This document shows, piece by piece, positions 8,474-17,152 of a stretch of DNA of 64,000 bases (positions are counted from its first letter, which is position 1; every line of letters begins with the position of its first letter). A program made the translations under genes and the position numbers. The notes under the pieces are model-generated. The model saw nothing but the letters and a program-made list of their open reading frames with translations, made no database searches and was not told where the DNA came from. The DNA comes from Pseudomonadota bacterium (GTDB taxonomy: Bacteria > Pseudomonadota > Alphaproteobacteria > Acetobacterales > Acetobacteraceae), in assembly GCA_021845595.1 (NCBI GenBank), contig JAJZVV010000006.1:1-64000 (forward strand). Direction: 5' to 3'.

Positions 8474-9739
8474 TCAGGTGCCGGGCGCGGCGAGCGTGCG
8501 CGGGGCCTTGTCGACGAGCGCGCTGCCGCCCCGCTTGAGCTCGAAAATGGCCAAGCCGCGATGCACGTGCCCATCCGCGGTGAGCGCCAGCGGCCCGTCG
8601 GCGCCGGCAAACCCGTTGCTGCGGGTCAGCGACTCGGTCGAGAACCGCCCCTCCTGAGCCAGCACCCGCGCGATCGCCCCGGCATCGAAGGCGAGGTCCG
8701 CCAGGCCGGGCGGCGCGGCGCCGAATTTCTCCTCATAGGCGCTGACGAATCCGGCACGATAGTCCGGATCCGGCGCGGCGTACCAGCCGCCGGCCAGAGC
8801 GCGGGTCGCGGCGGCACGCGTCGCCGGGTCCGCCCACAGCGCCGGGCCGAGAAACCGCACCTGCGGCGCGGCGACGTCGTAATAGGCCAGCAGCGAGGAC
8901 AGTTCGTCGAGCTCCTCGCCGGTGTCGGCCAGCAGCAGGGCATCGAACGGTGGCGGCGGGACCGAGGCGCGCGACAGTTCGCGCGCCTCCTGCCGGCCCT
9001 CGGCGTCGTGGCGCGCGCGCGCGGCGCGCAGCTTCGCGTCCAGCGGGCCGCGGCGCCCGGCGTAATCGGCGAGCTCCTTGACCACGGGCGTCATCGCCCG
9101 CATCCCCGGCTCGTGCAGCCGGACCACCGGCGCCGGGGCACCGCTGGAGGCCGCCGCGGCCAGCAGCGCCTCGCGCATGGCGCGGCCGAACTCGTTGGCC
9201 GGCAGCAAGGCGGCGAACCGCGACCGGCCGTCGGAGCGGGCAGCCACGACGAGGCGGCGCACCTGTTCGGCCGGCGTCAGGCCGAGCGTCCACACGCCCG
9301 GGCGGGCCTGGGCGGGATCGCTGGTGAAGGCGAGCACCGGCACGCCCGCCCGGCGCGCGACCGGCGCGACGGCGCTGGTCTCGGCGGCGGTGAGCGGGCC
9401 GAGGACGATCCGGGCGCCGGCGCTGATCGCCTGCCCCGCCGCGGCCGCGGCCCCGCCCGGCGTGCCGCCGGTATCGCGGACATCGAGCCCGCCGCCGCCG
9501 CCGAGCGCCAGCTCAGCCGCCTGCCGCATCGCCGCCCCACGCGCGGCGTTCGGCCCCGAGAGCGGCACCAGCAGGGCGATCGGCCCCGTCTCCCCCGGCA
9601 CGGCTGCGCTCCCGGAGGCCGGCTTCAGCCGCGTCGGGGTGCCGTAGAAGGAGGGCGTGCCCGACGGCGCCGGCCCGGAGACCGCACAGCCGGCGAGTGC
9701 TAGCATCGAGACCAGGAACAGCCATGCCCGAACGCCCAT
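8474..9739 (-). CDS. LppC/LpoA-type penicillin-binding protein activator lipoprotein
   Basis: A 421-residue predicted outer-membrane lipoprotein. The signal peptide MGVRAWLFLVSMLALAGC ends in a lipobox (LAGC). The rest is a periplasmic-binding-protein type I fold (IALLVPLSGPNAARGAAM at the start, VPVLAFTSDP, then GPALWADPATRA). Family knowledge: LpoA stimulates PBP1A. The COG3107 family is commonly encoded next to rsmI, as here and in E. coli yraL-yraM. Alphaproteobacterial members lack the N-terminal TPR half of E. coli LpoA, so activator function is inferred. Its start codon overlaps the divergent rsmI start by 16 bases. Confidence 0.82.
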   Translation of the reverse strand: MGVRAWLFLVSMLALAGCAVSGPAPSGTPSFYGTPTRLKPASGSAAVPGETGPIALLVPLSGPNAARGAAMRQAAELALGGGGGLDVRDTGGTPGGAAAAAGQAISAGARIVLGPLTAAETSAVAPVARRAGVPVLAFTSDPAQARPGVWTLGLTPAEQVRRLVVAARSDGRSRFAALLPANEFGRAMREALLAAAASSGAPAPVVRLHEPGMRAMTPVVKELADYAGRRGPLDAKLRAARARHDAEGRQEARELSRASVPPPPFDALLLADTGEELDELSSLLAYYDVAAPQVRFLGPALWADPATRAAATRALAGGWYAAPDPDYRAGFVSAYEEKFGAAPPGLADLAFDAGAIARVLAQEGRFSTESLTRSNGFAGADGPLALTADGHVHRGLAIFELKRGGSALVDKAPRTLAAPGT

Positions 9740-10656
9740 CCGATGACGACTCCCCTGCCCCCGGGCCTTCAGACCTCGGGTCTCGTGACCTGGGGCAGGG
9801 ACGCGACTCCCTGCCCGAGGGTCTTGTGCTGGTTTCCACGCCGATCGGCAATCTTGGCGACATGACATCGCGGGCGCGCGCGGTGCTCGAAGCCGCCGAC
9901 CTGGTGCTGTGCGAGGATACCCGCACGACGGCGCGGCTGTGCGCGGCCTTCGGCATCCACGCCCGGCTCCGGGCGCTGCACGAGCATAACGAGGAACAGA
10001 GTCTGCCGCGCCTGCTCGCCCTGCTCGGCGCCGGCCAGCGCCTTGCCCTGGTGTCGGACGCCGGCACGCCGCTGCTCTCCGATCCCGGCTACCGGCTGGT
10101 GCGCGCGGCGATCGCGGCCGGGTTGCCGGTCGGCGCCGTGCCGGGGGCGAATGCCGCGCTCACCGCGCTGGTGCTCTCCGGCCTGCCGCCCCACCCGTTC
10201 CTGTTCCTGGGGTTTCCCCCGCCCCGGGCCGCCGCACGTCAGGCGGCGTTCGCGCAGCTGCGCGGGGTCGAGCGGGCGGGGCTCTCGGCCAGCCTGATCT
10301 GGCACGAGGCGCCGCATCGCCTCGCCGGCACGCTGGCCGACCTCGCCGCCACCTTCGGTCCGCGCCCGGCGGCGGTGGCGCGCGAGCTGACCAAGCGGTT
10401 CGAGGAGGTCCGCCGCGGCGCGCTCACCGACCTGGCCGCCCATTACGCAGCGAACCCGGCACGCGGCGAGGTGACGCTCGTCGTCGGCCCGGCGCCGGCG
10501 GAGGCGGCGAGCGCGGTGGATCTCGACGCCGAACTGAGCACCGCCCTCGGGTTGCACCGGCTGAAGGACGCCGTCGCCCTGGTCGCCGCCAGCACCGGCC
10601 TGCCGCGCCGGGAGGTCTATGCCCGCGCCCTCGCGCTGCGGGGCGGGGACAGCTGA
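9724..10656 (+). CDS. rsmI: 16S rRNA (cytidine-1402-2'-O)-methyltransferase RsmI
   Basis: A tetrapyrrole-methylase-fold enzyme that 2'-O-methylates C1402 in the ribosomal decoding centre. Diagnostic blocks are STPIGNLGDMTSRA, CEDTRTTARL, HEHNEEQ, LVSDAGTPLLSDPGYRLVR and ARELTKRFEE. From ATG 9724 the protein has 310 residues with a 33-residue Pro/Asp-rich leader before the conserved domain. E. coli has about 13. A GTG at 9826 with GAGG just upstream could instead be the start, which would leave a hairpin (9793-9816) in the leader. The head-to-head overlap with the lppC-like gene favours the later start, but this is unproven. Confidence 0.92.
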   Translation: MPERPSDDDSPAPGPSDLGSRDLGQGRDSLPEGLVLVSTPIGNLGDMTSRARAVLEAADLVLCEDTRTTARLCAAFGIHARLRALHEHNEEQSLPRLLALLGAGQRLALVSDAGTPLLSDPGYRLVRAAIAAGLPVGAVPGANAALTALVLSGLPPHPFLFLGFPPPRAAARQAAFAQLRGVERAGLSASLIWHEAPHRLAGTLADLAATFGPRPAAVARELTKRFEEVRRGALTDLAAHYAANPARGEVTLVVGPAPAEAASAVDLDAELSTALGLHRLKDAVALVAASTGLPRREVYARALALRGGDS

Positions 10657-10777
10657 ACGCCGCGACGCGCAAGCCATAGCCGCGCTCGAGCGCCCCCGGC
10701 CGCGCCCGCTGGTCTATTCTCCCTGTCCTGGTCTATCCTCCCGGTCAAAGACCGGCTCATCGACGGGGGGACGCACC

Positions 10778-11578
10778 ATGCAGCTCACACCGGCGCAGCT
10801 CGCGCAGTTCCACCATGAGGGATTCCTCTTCCTGCCGGAGGTCTTCGCCCCCGCGGAAGTGGCCACGCTGCGGGCGGAGGCGGAGACGCTCTACCGCTCC
10901 GACCGGCCGGAAATCTGGCGCGAGAAATCGGGCGCGCCGCGCACCGCCTTCGCCGCGCACACCTACAACGAGGCGTTCCGCCTGCTCGGCGCCGACCCGC
11001 GGCTGATCATGCCGGTCGAACAGGTGTTCGGCGAGAAGCTCTACATGCACCAGTTCAAGATCAACGCGAAAGCCGCGTTCGACGGCGAGGTCTGGCAATG
11101 GCACCAGGATTACGGCACCTGGCAGCGCGACGACGGCATGCCCGAGCCGCGGGCGATGAACATCGCCGTGTTCCTCGATACGGTGATGCCGATCAACGGG
11201 CCGCTGATGCTGGTGCCGCGCAGCCATCGCCACGGCACGCTGGCCGCGGGCCACGACGTCGCCACGACGTCCTATCCGCTGTGGACGCTCGACCACGACA
11301 CGGTCCGCCGCCTCGTCGCCGACGGCGGCATCGTCGCGCCGACCGGCGCGCCGGGCGGCGTGCTCATGTTCCATGGCAATCTGGTGCATGGCTCGGCCGG
11401 GAACATCACCCCGTATCCGCGCAAGATCGTCTATCTCACCCTGAACGCGGTCTCCAACTACATCCGCACGCCGACGCGGCCGGCCTGGATCGCGCATCGC
11501 GATTTCGCGCCGATCGAGCCGGTGGCGGCGGGCGCGCTGCTGGACTACGCCCTTCACGACCGCGTCGCCGCCGAATAG
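10778..11578 (+). CDS. EctD-like phytanoyl-CoA dioxygenase family protein
   Basis: A 266-residue Fe(II)/2-oxoglutarate oxygenase. The iron ligands are His109-x-Asp111 (WQWHQDYGTWQ) and His204 (LVHGSAGN), and Arg215 in NITPYPRK would bind 2-oxoglutarate. The blocks DDGMPEPRAMNIAVFLD and GSAGNITPYPR are strikingly like ectoine hydroxylase EctD. However, no ectABC genes are nearby, and the partner is the SAF-domain oxidoreductase 10 bp downstream. A hydroxylase acting on a small polar or N-substituted acid is the best inference. Upstream are a 6-bp hairpin (10741-10755) and a short imperfect direct repeat (about 10708-10743). Confidence 0.8.
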   Translation: MQLTPAQLAQFHHEGFLFLPEVFAPAEVATLRAEAETLYRSDRPEIWREKSGAPRTAFAAHTYNEAFRLLGADPRLIMPVEQVFGEKLYMHQFKINAKAAFDGEVWQWHQDYGTWQRDDGMPEPRAMNIAVFLDTVMPINGPLMLVPRSHRHGTLAAGHDVATTSYPLWTLDHDTVRRLVADGGIVAPTGAPGGVLMFHGNLVHGSAGNITPYPRKIVYLTLNAVSNYIRTPTRPAWIAHRDFAPIEPVAAGALLDYALHDRVAAE

Positions 11579-11588
11579 GGACGCCAGC

Positions 11589-12890
11589 ATGAATCTGTCC
11601 CGACTTCTCGCCGAACGGAACGCGGCCGGCCGGCCGGTGCGCGTCGGCCTCATCGGCGCGGGCAAGTTCGGCGCCATGTTCCTGGCCCAGGTGCCGACCA
11701 CGCCGGGCCTGGAGGTCAGCGCCATCGCCGATCTCGCCCCCGAGCGCGCGCGCGCCGCCTGCCGCGAGGTCGGCTGGGCGGAGGCGCGCATCGCGGCGAC
11801 GCGCTTCGTCGAGGACGGCGCCGGCCTCGCCGCGCGCGATGATGTCGAGGTCGTGGTCGAAGCCACCGGCAACCCCACCGCCGGCATCCTGCACGCCCGC
11901 GCGGCGATCGCGGCCGGCAAGCACATTGTGATGGTGAATGTCGAGGCCGACGTGCTCGCCGGGCCGCTGCTCGCGGCCGAAGCGCGCGCCGCCGGCGTGG
12001 TGTATTCGCTCGCCTATGGCGATCAGCCGGCGCTCACCGCCGAGCTGGTGGACTGGGCCCGGGCCTGCGGCTTCACCGTGGTCGCCGCCGGCAAGGGGAC
12101 GAAATACCTGCCACTCTACCATGCCGTCACGCCCGACGACGTCTGGAGCCATTACGGCCTGACGCCGGCGGAGGCGCGCGCGGCGGGGATGAACCCGCAG
12201 ATGTTCAACTCCTTCCTCGATGGCACCAAATCCGCCATCGAGATGGCGGCGATCGCCAACGCCACCGGCCTCGACGTGCCCGAGGACGGGCTCGGCTTTC
12301 CCGCCTGCGGCGTCGATGATCTGCCGCTGCTGCTGCGCCCGCGCGCCGCGGGTGGCGTGCTCCAGCGCGCCGGCATGGTCGAGGTCGTCTCCTCGCTCGA
12401 GCGCGACGGCCGGCCGGTGTTCCGCGATCTGCGCTGGGGGGTCTATGTCGTCATCGAGGCGCCGACGCCCTACGCCGCCGCCTGCTTCCGCCAGTACGGG
12501 CTGCGGACCGACCCCAGCGGGCGCTACGCGGCGATGTACAAGCCCTACCACCTGATCGGGCTGGAGCTGAACGTCTCGATCCTCAGCGCCGCGCTGCGCG
12601 GCGAGCCGACGGGCCAGCCGACCGGCTTCCGCGGCGATGCGGTCGCGGTGGCCAAGCGCGCCCTGCGTGCCGGGGAGCGGCTGGATGGCGAGGGCGGCTA
12701 CACGGTGTGGGGCAAGCTGCTGCCCGCCGAACGGAGCCTGGCGCTGGGCGCGCTGCCGATCGGGCTGGCGCACCAGGTGGCGCTGGTCCGCGACGTCGCC
12801 GCCGGCACCGTTCTGCGCTGGAGCGACGTCGAGACCCCGACCGGCCCCGCCGCCACGGCGCGGCGCGAGATGGAGCGGGCGGCCCGCTGA
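11589..12890 (+). CDS. NAD(P)-binding oxidoreductase with C-terminal SAF domain
   Basis: A 433-residue protein. The N-terminus is a Rossmann domain (VRVGLIGAGKFGAMFLAQV) followed by a homoserine-dehydrogenase-like region (VVVEATGNPTAGILHARAAI, ADVLAGPLL). The C-terminal 70 residues form a SAF/AFP-like domain (LPAERSLALGALPIGLAHQ, then GTVLRWSDVE). This architecture is annotated in databases as homoserine dehydrogenase-like or FlgA-like, but it lacks a normal homoserine-dehydrogenase catalytic half, and related proteins are found with dehydratases acting on branched sugars or hydroxy acids. It forms a two-gene unit with the EctD-like dioxygenase, so both may act on one substrate. Function unproven. 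Confidence 0.72.
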   Translation: MNLSRLLAERNAAGRPVRVGLIGAGKFGAMFLAQVPTTPGLEVSAIADLAPERARAACREVGWAEARIAATRFVEDGAGLAARDDVEVVVEATGNPTAGILHARAAIAAGKHIVMVNVEADVLAGPLLAAEARAAGVVYSLAYGDQPALTAELVDWARACGFTVVAAGKGTKYLPLYHAVTPDDVWSHYGLTPAEARAAGMNPQMFNSFLDGTKSAIEMAAIANATGLDVPEDGLGFPACGVDDLPLLLRPRAAGGVLQRAGMVEVVSSLERDGRPVFRDLRWGVYVVIEAPTPYAAACFRQYGLRTDPSGRYAAMYKPYHLIGLELNVSILSAALRGEPTGQPTGFRGDAVAVAKRALRAGERLDGEGGYTVWGKLLPAERSLALGALPIGLAHQVALVRDVAAGTVLRWSDVETPTGPAATARREMERAAR

Positions 12891-12897
12891 ACGCGGC

Positions 12898-14178
12898 TCA
12901 GAACACGCCCATCCCGGCCACCGCGCCGAACACGCCGAGCACCGAGGTCAGCGCCGAGATGGCGACGACGAGCCAGAGGTACGGGCCGCGCAGGCGCCGC
13001 TGCGGCGGCAGCGCGCGCATGGCGAGGGCGATCAGGAAGCCGAGCACGATCGGCAGCAGCAACGCGTTCATCGCCTCGACGGCGATATTGAGTGCCACCA
13101 GGTCCGGCACGACCAGCACCAGCACCGCGCCGGCGGCGGCGCAGCCCGCGTAGGCGGTGTAGAACCAGGGCGCCCGGGACGGGTGCTGCTCCAGCGAGTG
13201 GCGGAACCCGGTGACCTCGCCGATGCCCCAGGCGAGCGCGAGCGAGACGACGACGGCAGCCACCATGCCGGCGCCGAGCACACCCAGGCCGAACACCACC
13301 CGCGCCATGGTGGCGCCGAGGAACGGCGTGAGCGCGGTGCTGATATCGCCCACCGTCGCCAGACTGGCCTGCGGTGCCGCGCGCCCGATGGTGGCGGCGG
13401 CGGCGACGAGGATCGCGGCCATGATCAGTTGGGTCAGCACCGAGCCCAGCGCCGTATCCACCCGCGCGGCGACGAAATGCTCGGCCCGCAGCCGCTTATC
13501 GGCAATCGCCGACTGCTGGTAGAAAATCATCCACGGCATGATGACGGCACCGATATTGGCCGCGACCAGATAGAGATAGTCCCGGTTGGCATAGGGAATG
13601 CTGACCGACTCGCGCAGCATCGCCGCCGGATCGGGGTGCGCCGCCCAGGCGACGAAGAAGAATGCGAGTTCGAACAGGCCGAGGATGATCGCCACCCGCT
13701 CCACCCGCCGATAAGAGCCGGTGAGCACCACCGCGAGCAGCGCCACCACCGAGAGCGCCAGGCTCACCGGCCGCGCGATGCCGAACAGCTCGCCGACCGC
13801 GGCGACGCCGGAGAACTCGGTGACCAGCGCGCCGAGCACGGCGACGGCGAGCCCGGCGACCGAGACCCAGGCCCACGCCCGGCCGAACGTGTCGCGGATC
13901 AGCTCGCCATGGCCGCGGCCCGTGAACACGCCGAGCCGCACCGTCAGCTCCTGGACGACGTAGAGGATCGGGATCAGCACCAGTTGCAGGCCAAGCAGCC
14001 GGTAGCCCCATTGCACCCCGCTCTGCGCCGCGGTGACGACGCTGCCGACCTCGGTATCGGCGAGCATGACGACGAGGCCCGGGCCGGCGACGGCGAGAAA
14101 ATGGCGGATGGCCGAGCCCGTTCCCGGCGGCGCCGCGGCGGCTTGCGAAGAGGTCGTCGTCATGCGGTTGCGCTCCAT
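12898..14178 (-). CDS. NRAMP-family divalent metal transporter with variant metal-site motifs
   Basis: A 426-residue inner-membrane protein with about 11 hydrophobic segments. Overall order and loops match NRAMP/SLC11. The usual first-helix DPGN motif is replaced by ADTEVGS, and the sixth-helix MPHN by MPWM (GAVIMPWMIFYQQSA). The first-helix Asp and sixth-helix Met are kept, but the Asn and His are not. Family knowledge: those residues coordinate Mn2+/Fe2+, so substrate preference may differ. A perfect palindrome of Fur-like spacing sits 24 bp before the start (14202-14222), arguing for metal-responsive control. It is convergent with the SAF-domain gene, with a 7-bp gap. Confidence 0.82.
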   Translation of the reverse strand: MERNRMTTTSSQAAAAPPGTGSAIRHFLAVAGPGLVVMLADTEVGSVVTAAQSGVQWGYRLLGLQLVLIPILYVVQELTVRLGVFTGRGHGELIRDTFGRAWAWVSVAGLAVAVLGALVTEFSGVAAVGELFGIARPVSLALSVVALLAVVLTGSYRRVERVAIILGLFELAFFFVAWAAHPDPAAMLRESVSIPYANRDYLYLVAANIGAVIMPWMIFYQQSAIADKRLRAEHFVAARVDTALGSVLTQLIMAAILVAAAATIGRAAPQASLATVGDISTALTPFLGATMARVVFGLGVLGAGMVAAVVVSLALAWGIGEVTGFRHSLEQHPSRAPWFYTAYAGCAAAGAVLVLVVPDLVALNIAVEAMNALLLPIVLGFLIALAMRALPPQRRLRGPYLWLVVAISALTSVLGVFGAVAGMGVF

Positions 14179-14201
14179 GCTGTGCTAGCCCTCTGGGGGT
14201 T

Positions 14202-14222
14202 TATTGCGAATAATTCGCAATA
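14202..14222 (-). promoter_or_regulatory. Fur/Mur-type palindrome upstream of the NRAMP gene
   Basis: Perfect 9-bp arms, TATTGCGAA and TTCGCAATA, flank TAA. The core TGCGAAT-A-ATTCGCA follows the 7-1-7 arrangement of Fur-family operators. Its centre is 34 bp upstream of the NRAMP ATG and over 110 bp from cysS on the other strand, so the transporter is the likely target. The regulator is not encoded in the window. Confidence 0.65.
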
Positions 14223-14329
14223 GCAAGGTGTGATCGCTACCCTCGCCGACCCGGCCGCCGGCGGCATTGATTTGCCTCAAAGCCTGGTTGAGAAAGCGGG
14301 CGCCGGCGGCCCCGGCGAAGGAGTGCGCC

Positions 14330-15673
14330 ATGCCCGACCTGACCCTGCACAACAGCTTCTCCCGCCGGCGCGAACGATTCGAGCCGCTGGATGCCTCCCA
14401 TGTGCGGGTCTATGTCTGCGGGCCGACGGTCTATGACCGGCCACACATCGGCAACGCCCGCCCCGCGGTGGTGTTCGACGTGCTGGCGCGGCTGCTGCGC
14501 CGGCTCTATCCGCGCGTCACTTATGTCCGCAACATCACCGACGTGGACGACAAGATCAACGCCCGCGCCGCCGAATCCGGCGAGCCGATCGCGGCCATCA
14601 CCGCGCGCACCACCGCCGACTACGAGGCGGACATGGCGGCACTCGGCGTCCTGCCGCCCGATGTCGAGCCGCGCGCGACCGGCCACATCGCGGCCATGAT
14701 CGCGTTGATCGAACGGCTGATCGCGGGCGGCCACGCCTACGCCGCGGATGGGCACGTGCTGTTCTCGGTGGCGAGCTTCGCCGAGTATGGCCGCCTCTCC
14801 GGCCGCAGCCCCGACGAGCTTCTCGCCGGCGCGCGCGTCGAGGTCGCGCCCTATAAGCGCGATGCCGGCGATTTCGTGCTGTGGAAACCCTCCACGCCCG
14901 ATCTGCCTGGCTGGGCGAGCCCGTGGGGACGCGGCCGGCCGGGCTGGCATATCGAGTGCAGCGCGATGTCGCATCAATATCTCGGCGAAAGTTTCGACAT
15001 CCACGGCGGCGGCGGCGACCTTCTGTTCCCACACCACGAGAACGAGCGCGCCCAGAGCCTGTGCGCATTCCCCGGCAGCCGGTTCGCGCGCTACTGGGTG
15101 CATAACGGCATGCTGCTGGTGAACGGCGAGAAGATGTCCAAGAGCGTGGGCAACGTCATCACCGTTCAGGATGCCCGCGCGCGGGCGCCCGACGAAGCCG
15201 TGCGGCTCGCCCTGCTGAAGACGCATTACCGTGCCGTGCTGGATTTCTCGGACGCCTCGCTGGCCGAGGCGCGGCACGATCTCGACCGGTTCTATCGCGG
15301 CCTGGAACGATCCGGCGCCGGCGCGGCGGCCGCGCCCCCCGCGTCGGTCCTCGCGGCGCTGTGCGATGATCTGAACACGCCGCTGGCGCTGGCCGAGATG
15401 CATCGGCTCGCGAACGCGGCGATGCAGGGCGATCCGGCGGCCGGCGCCGAACTGCGCGGCGCCGGCACGCTGCTCGGCCTGCTCGCCGCGGACCCGGCGG
15501 CGTGGTTCCGCAGCGGCGGCGAGGATCCCCGCATCGACGCGCTCGTCGCCGAACGCACCGCCGCGCGACGGGCGAAGGACTTCGCGCGCGCCGACCAGAT
15601 CCGCAAGGAACTCGATGCTCTCGGCGTCGTCGTCGAGGACGGCGCCGGCGGCACCACCTGGCGGCGGACATGA
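14330..15673 (+). CDS. cysS: Cysteinyl-tRNA synthetase
   Basis: A 447-residue class I aminoacyl-tRNA synthetase that charges tRNA-Cys. The HIGH-type motif PHIGN (38-42) follows YVCGPTVYD, whose Cys30 is the first zinc ligand. The other ligands fall in IECSAMS and PHHENERAQ. The KMSKS loop is [15 protein letters not shown]-type anticodon domain fills the C-terminus ([22 protein letters not shown]). The length is near normal. ATG 14330 follows GAAGGAG. The next gene starts at a GTG one base after this stop, indicating translational coupling. Confidence 0.96.
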   Translation: MPDLTLHNSFSRRRERFEPLDASHVRVYVCGPTVYDRPHIGNARPAVVFDVLARLLRRLYPRVTYVRNITDVDDKINARAAESGEPIAAITARTTADYEADMAALGVLPPDVEPRATGHIAAMIALIERLIAGGHAYAADGHVLFSVASFAEYGRLSGRSPDELLAGARVEVAPYKRDAGDFVLWKPSTPDLPGWASPWGRGRPGWHIECSAMSHQYLGESFDIHGGGGDLLFPHHENERAQSLCAFPGSRFARYWVHNGMLLVNGEKMSKSVGNVITVQDARARAPDEAVRLALLKTHYRAVLDFSDASLAEARHDLDRFYRGLERSGAGAAAAPPASVLAALCDDLNTPLALAEMHRLANAAMQGDPAAGAELRGAGTLLGLLAADPAAWFRSGGEDPRIDALVAERTAARRAKDFARADQIRKELDALGVVVEDGAGGTTWRRT

Positions 15674-15674
15674 T

Positions 15675-16463
15675 GTGACCGGACGCGACGCAGGCGCGCC
15701 GATCGGGCCGATCGATCCGAGCCCGGTCGTGGTTCTCGTCCGCCCGCAGCTGGCGGAAAACATCGGCGCCGTCGCGCGCGCCATGGCCAATGGCGGGCTG
15801 TTCCACCTCCGCCTCGTCGCCCCGCGCGATGGCTGGCCGCAGGAGCGCGCCTGGCGCACCGCCTCGGGCGCCGACCGCATCCTGGAGGCGGCAACGGTCC
15901 ATGACAGCGTCGCCGACGCGGTCGCGGACCTGCACCGCGTGTTCGCCACCTGCCCGCGCCCGCGCCATATCATCAAGCCGCTGCTCACCGCGCGCGGCGC
16001 GGCCTCGGAACTGCGGGCGATCGGCGCGCGCGGACTGGGTTGCGCGATCCTGTTCGGCCCCGAGCGGGCCGGCCTGGACAATGACGACATCGCCGCCGCC
16101 GACACGCTGGTGCGCTACCCGCTCAATCCCGCCTTCGCGTCACTCAACCTGGCGCAGGCGGTGATGGTGATGGCCTATGAATGGTGGCTGGCGGCGGACG
16201 CGACCCAGCCGCGCCGGCTGCTGACCCACAAGACCCGGATCGCGACCAAGGGCGAGCTGGAGAATTTTCTCGGCCACCTGATCGAGGAACTCGATGCCTG
16301 CGGGTTCCTGCGCAACCTGCCCAAGCGCCCGGGCATGGTGCGCAACCTGCGCCATTTCTTCGAGCGCGGCGAAGTGACCGAGCAGGAGCTGCGCACGCTG
16401 CACGGCGTCGTCACCGAGCTCGCGCTCGGACGGCGCCAGCGCGGACGCGACGAACCTGCCTAG
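15675..16463 (+). CDS. trmJ: SPOUT RNA methyltransferase, TrmJ type
   Basis: A 262-residue SpoU/TrmH-family methyltransferase. The N-terminal block VVVLVRPQLAENIGAVARAM and the knot-forming motifs CAILFGPERAGLDND and YPLNPAFASLNLAQAV are diagnostic of TrmJ, which 2'-O-methylates position 32 of tRNAs. The helical C-terminal extension (LTHKTRIATKGELENFLGHL) is also typical of TrmJ. The GTG start lies one base after cysS. The stop codon TAG (16461-16463) is the first full triplet of the palindromic element that follows, so the element's end now defines the C-terminus. Confidence 0.88.
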   Translation: MTGRDAGAPIGPIDPSPVVVLVRPQLAENIGAVARAMANGGLFHLRLVAPRDGWPQERAWRTASGADRILEAATVHDSVADAVADLHRVFATCPRPRHIIKPLLTARGAASELRAIGARGLGCAILFGPERAGLDNDDIAAADTLVRYPLNPAFASLNLAQAVMVMAYEWWLAADATQPRRLLTHKTRIATKGELENFLGHLIEELDACGFLRNLPKRPGMVRNLRHFFERGEVTEQELRTLHGVVTELALGRRQRGRDEPA

Positions 16464-16589
16464 AGCAACCTCCAATCTGATTGAGCCGTTCCGGCTCGAT
16501 CAGATCGGAGATAAGTTGCTCTAGACTCATAGGCTTCTAGAGCACGACCGTCCGACCGGATGATTCCATCAGGTCGGACCGTGCTCTAG
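16460..16589. repeat. Composite palindromic element, type 1, copy B (inverted)
   Basis: The reverse complement, in module order and spacing, of the element at 5764-5893, and also exactly 130 bp. Module b (16460-16524) comes first, then a 12-base spacer matching the other copy at 9 of 12 positions, then module a (16537-16589). It overlaps the trmJ stop codon and ends 16 bases before the nusG stop, between convergent genes. It could serve as a bidirectional terminator. In most bacteria rplK follows nusG; here the element and trmJ do. Confidence 0.88.
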
Positions 16590-16605
16590 AGCCACATTCC
16601 GTCGG

Positions 16606-17136
16606 CTACTGCTTCTCGACCTGGCTGAATTCGAGATCGACCGGCGTCGAGCGACCGAAGATCGAAACGCTGACCTTGAGCCGGCCCTTCTCCTCGTCCA
16701 CTTCCTCGACCATGCCGTTGAAGCTGGTGAACGGGCCGTCGGCGACGCGGACCTGCTCGCCGACCTCGAACAGCACCGCCGGACGCGGCCGCTCCACGCC
16801 CTCGCGGCTCTGCTTGATGATCCGCTCGGCCTCCGCCTCGCTGATCGGCGAGGGGCGGGTCTTGCTGCCGAGAAACCCGGTGACCTTGGGCGTGTCCTTC
16901 ACCAGATGCCAAGTATCGTCCGTCAGCTCCATGCGCACCAGGACGTAGCCGGGGAAGAATTTGCGCTCCGAACTGACCTTCTGGCCGCGGCGCATCTCCA
17001 GCACTTCCTCGGCCGGGACCAGAACCTCGTCGATCGCGTCGGCCAGCCCCTTCTGCGCCGCCAGCTCTTTCAACTGCTGCGCGATCTTCTTCTCGAACCC
17101 GGAATAGACGTGAACGACGTACCAACGCTTGGCCAT
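16606..17136 (-). CDS. nusG: Transcription termination/antitermination factor NusG
   Basis: A 176-residue RNA-polymerase-binding factor. The NGN domain is clear (KRWYVVHVYSGFEKKIAQQL, KFFPGYVLVRMELTDDTW, TPKVTGFLG), followed by the C-terminal KOW domain (EQVRVADGPFTSFNGMVEEV). Family knowledge: NusG couples transcription with Rho and ribosomes. It lies 16 bp downstream of secE, which follows tRNA-Trp, the conserved bacterial order. The ribosomal genes rplK-rplA that normally follow are absent; a composite palindromic element comes right after the stop codon. Confidence 0.97.
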   Translation of the reverse strand: MAKRWYVVHVYSGFEKKIAQQLKELAAQKGLADAIDEVLVPAEEVLEMRRGQKVSSERKFFPGYVLVRMELTDDTWHLVKDTPKVTGFLGSKTRPSPISEAEAERIIKQSREGVERPRPAVLFEVGEQVRVADGPFTSFNGMVEEVDEEKGRLKVSVSIFGRSTPVDLEFSQVEKQ

Positions 17137-17152
17137 GCCGGTTCCTCTTACC

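Noticed and set aside
12637-14223. Long plus-strand frame of 528 codons across the NRAMP gene
   Set aside because: It is rich in His/Arg/Asp/Gln in the pattern expected of the antisense of a membrane-protein gene. The minus-strand NRAMP reading is clear.
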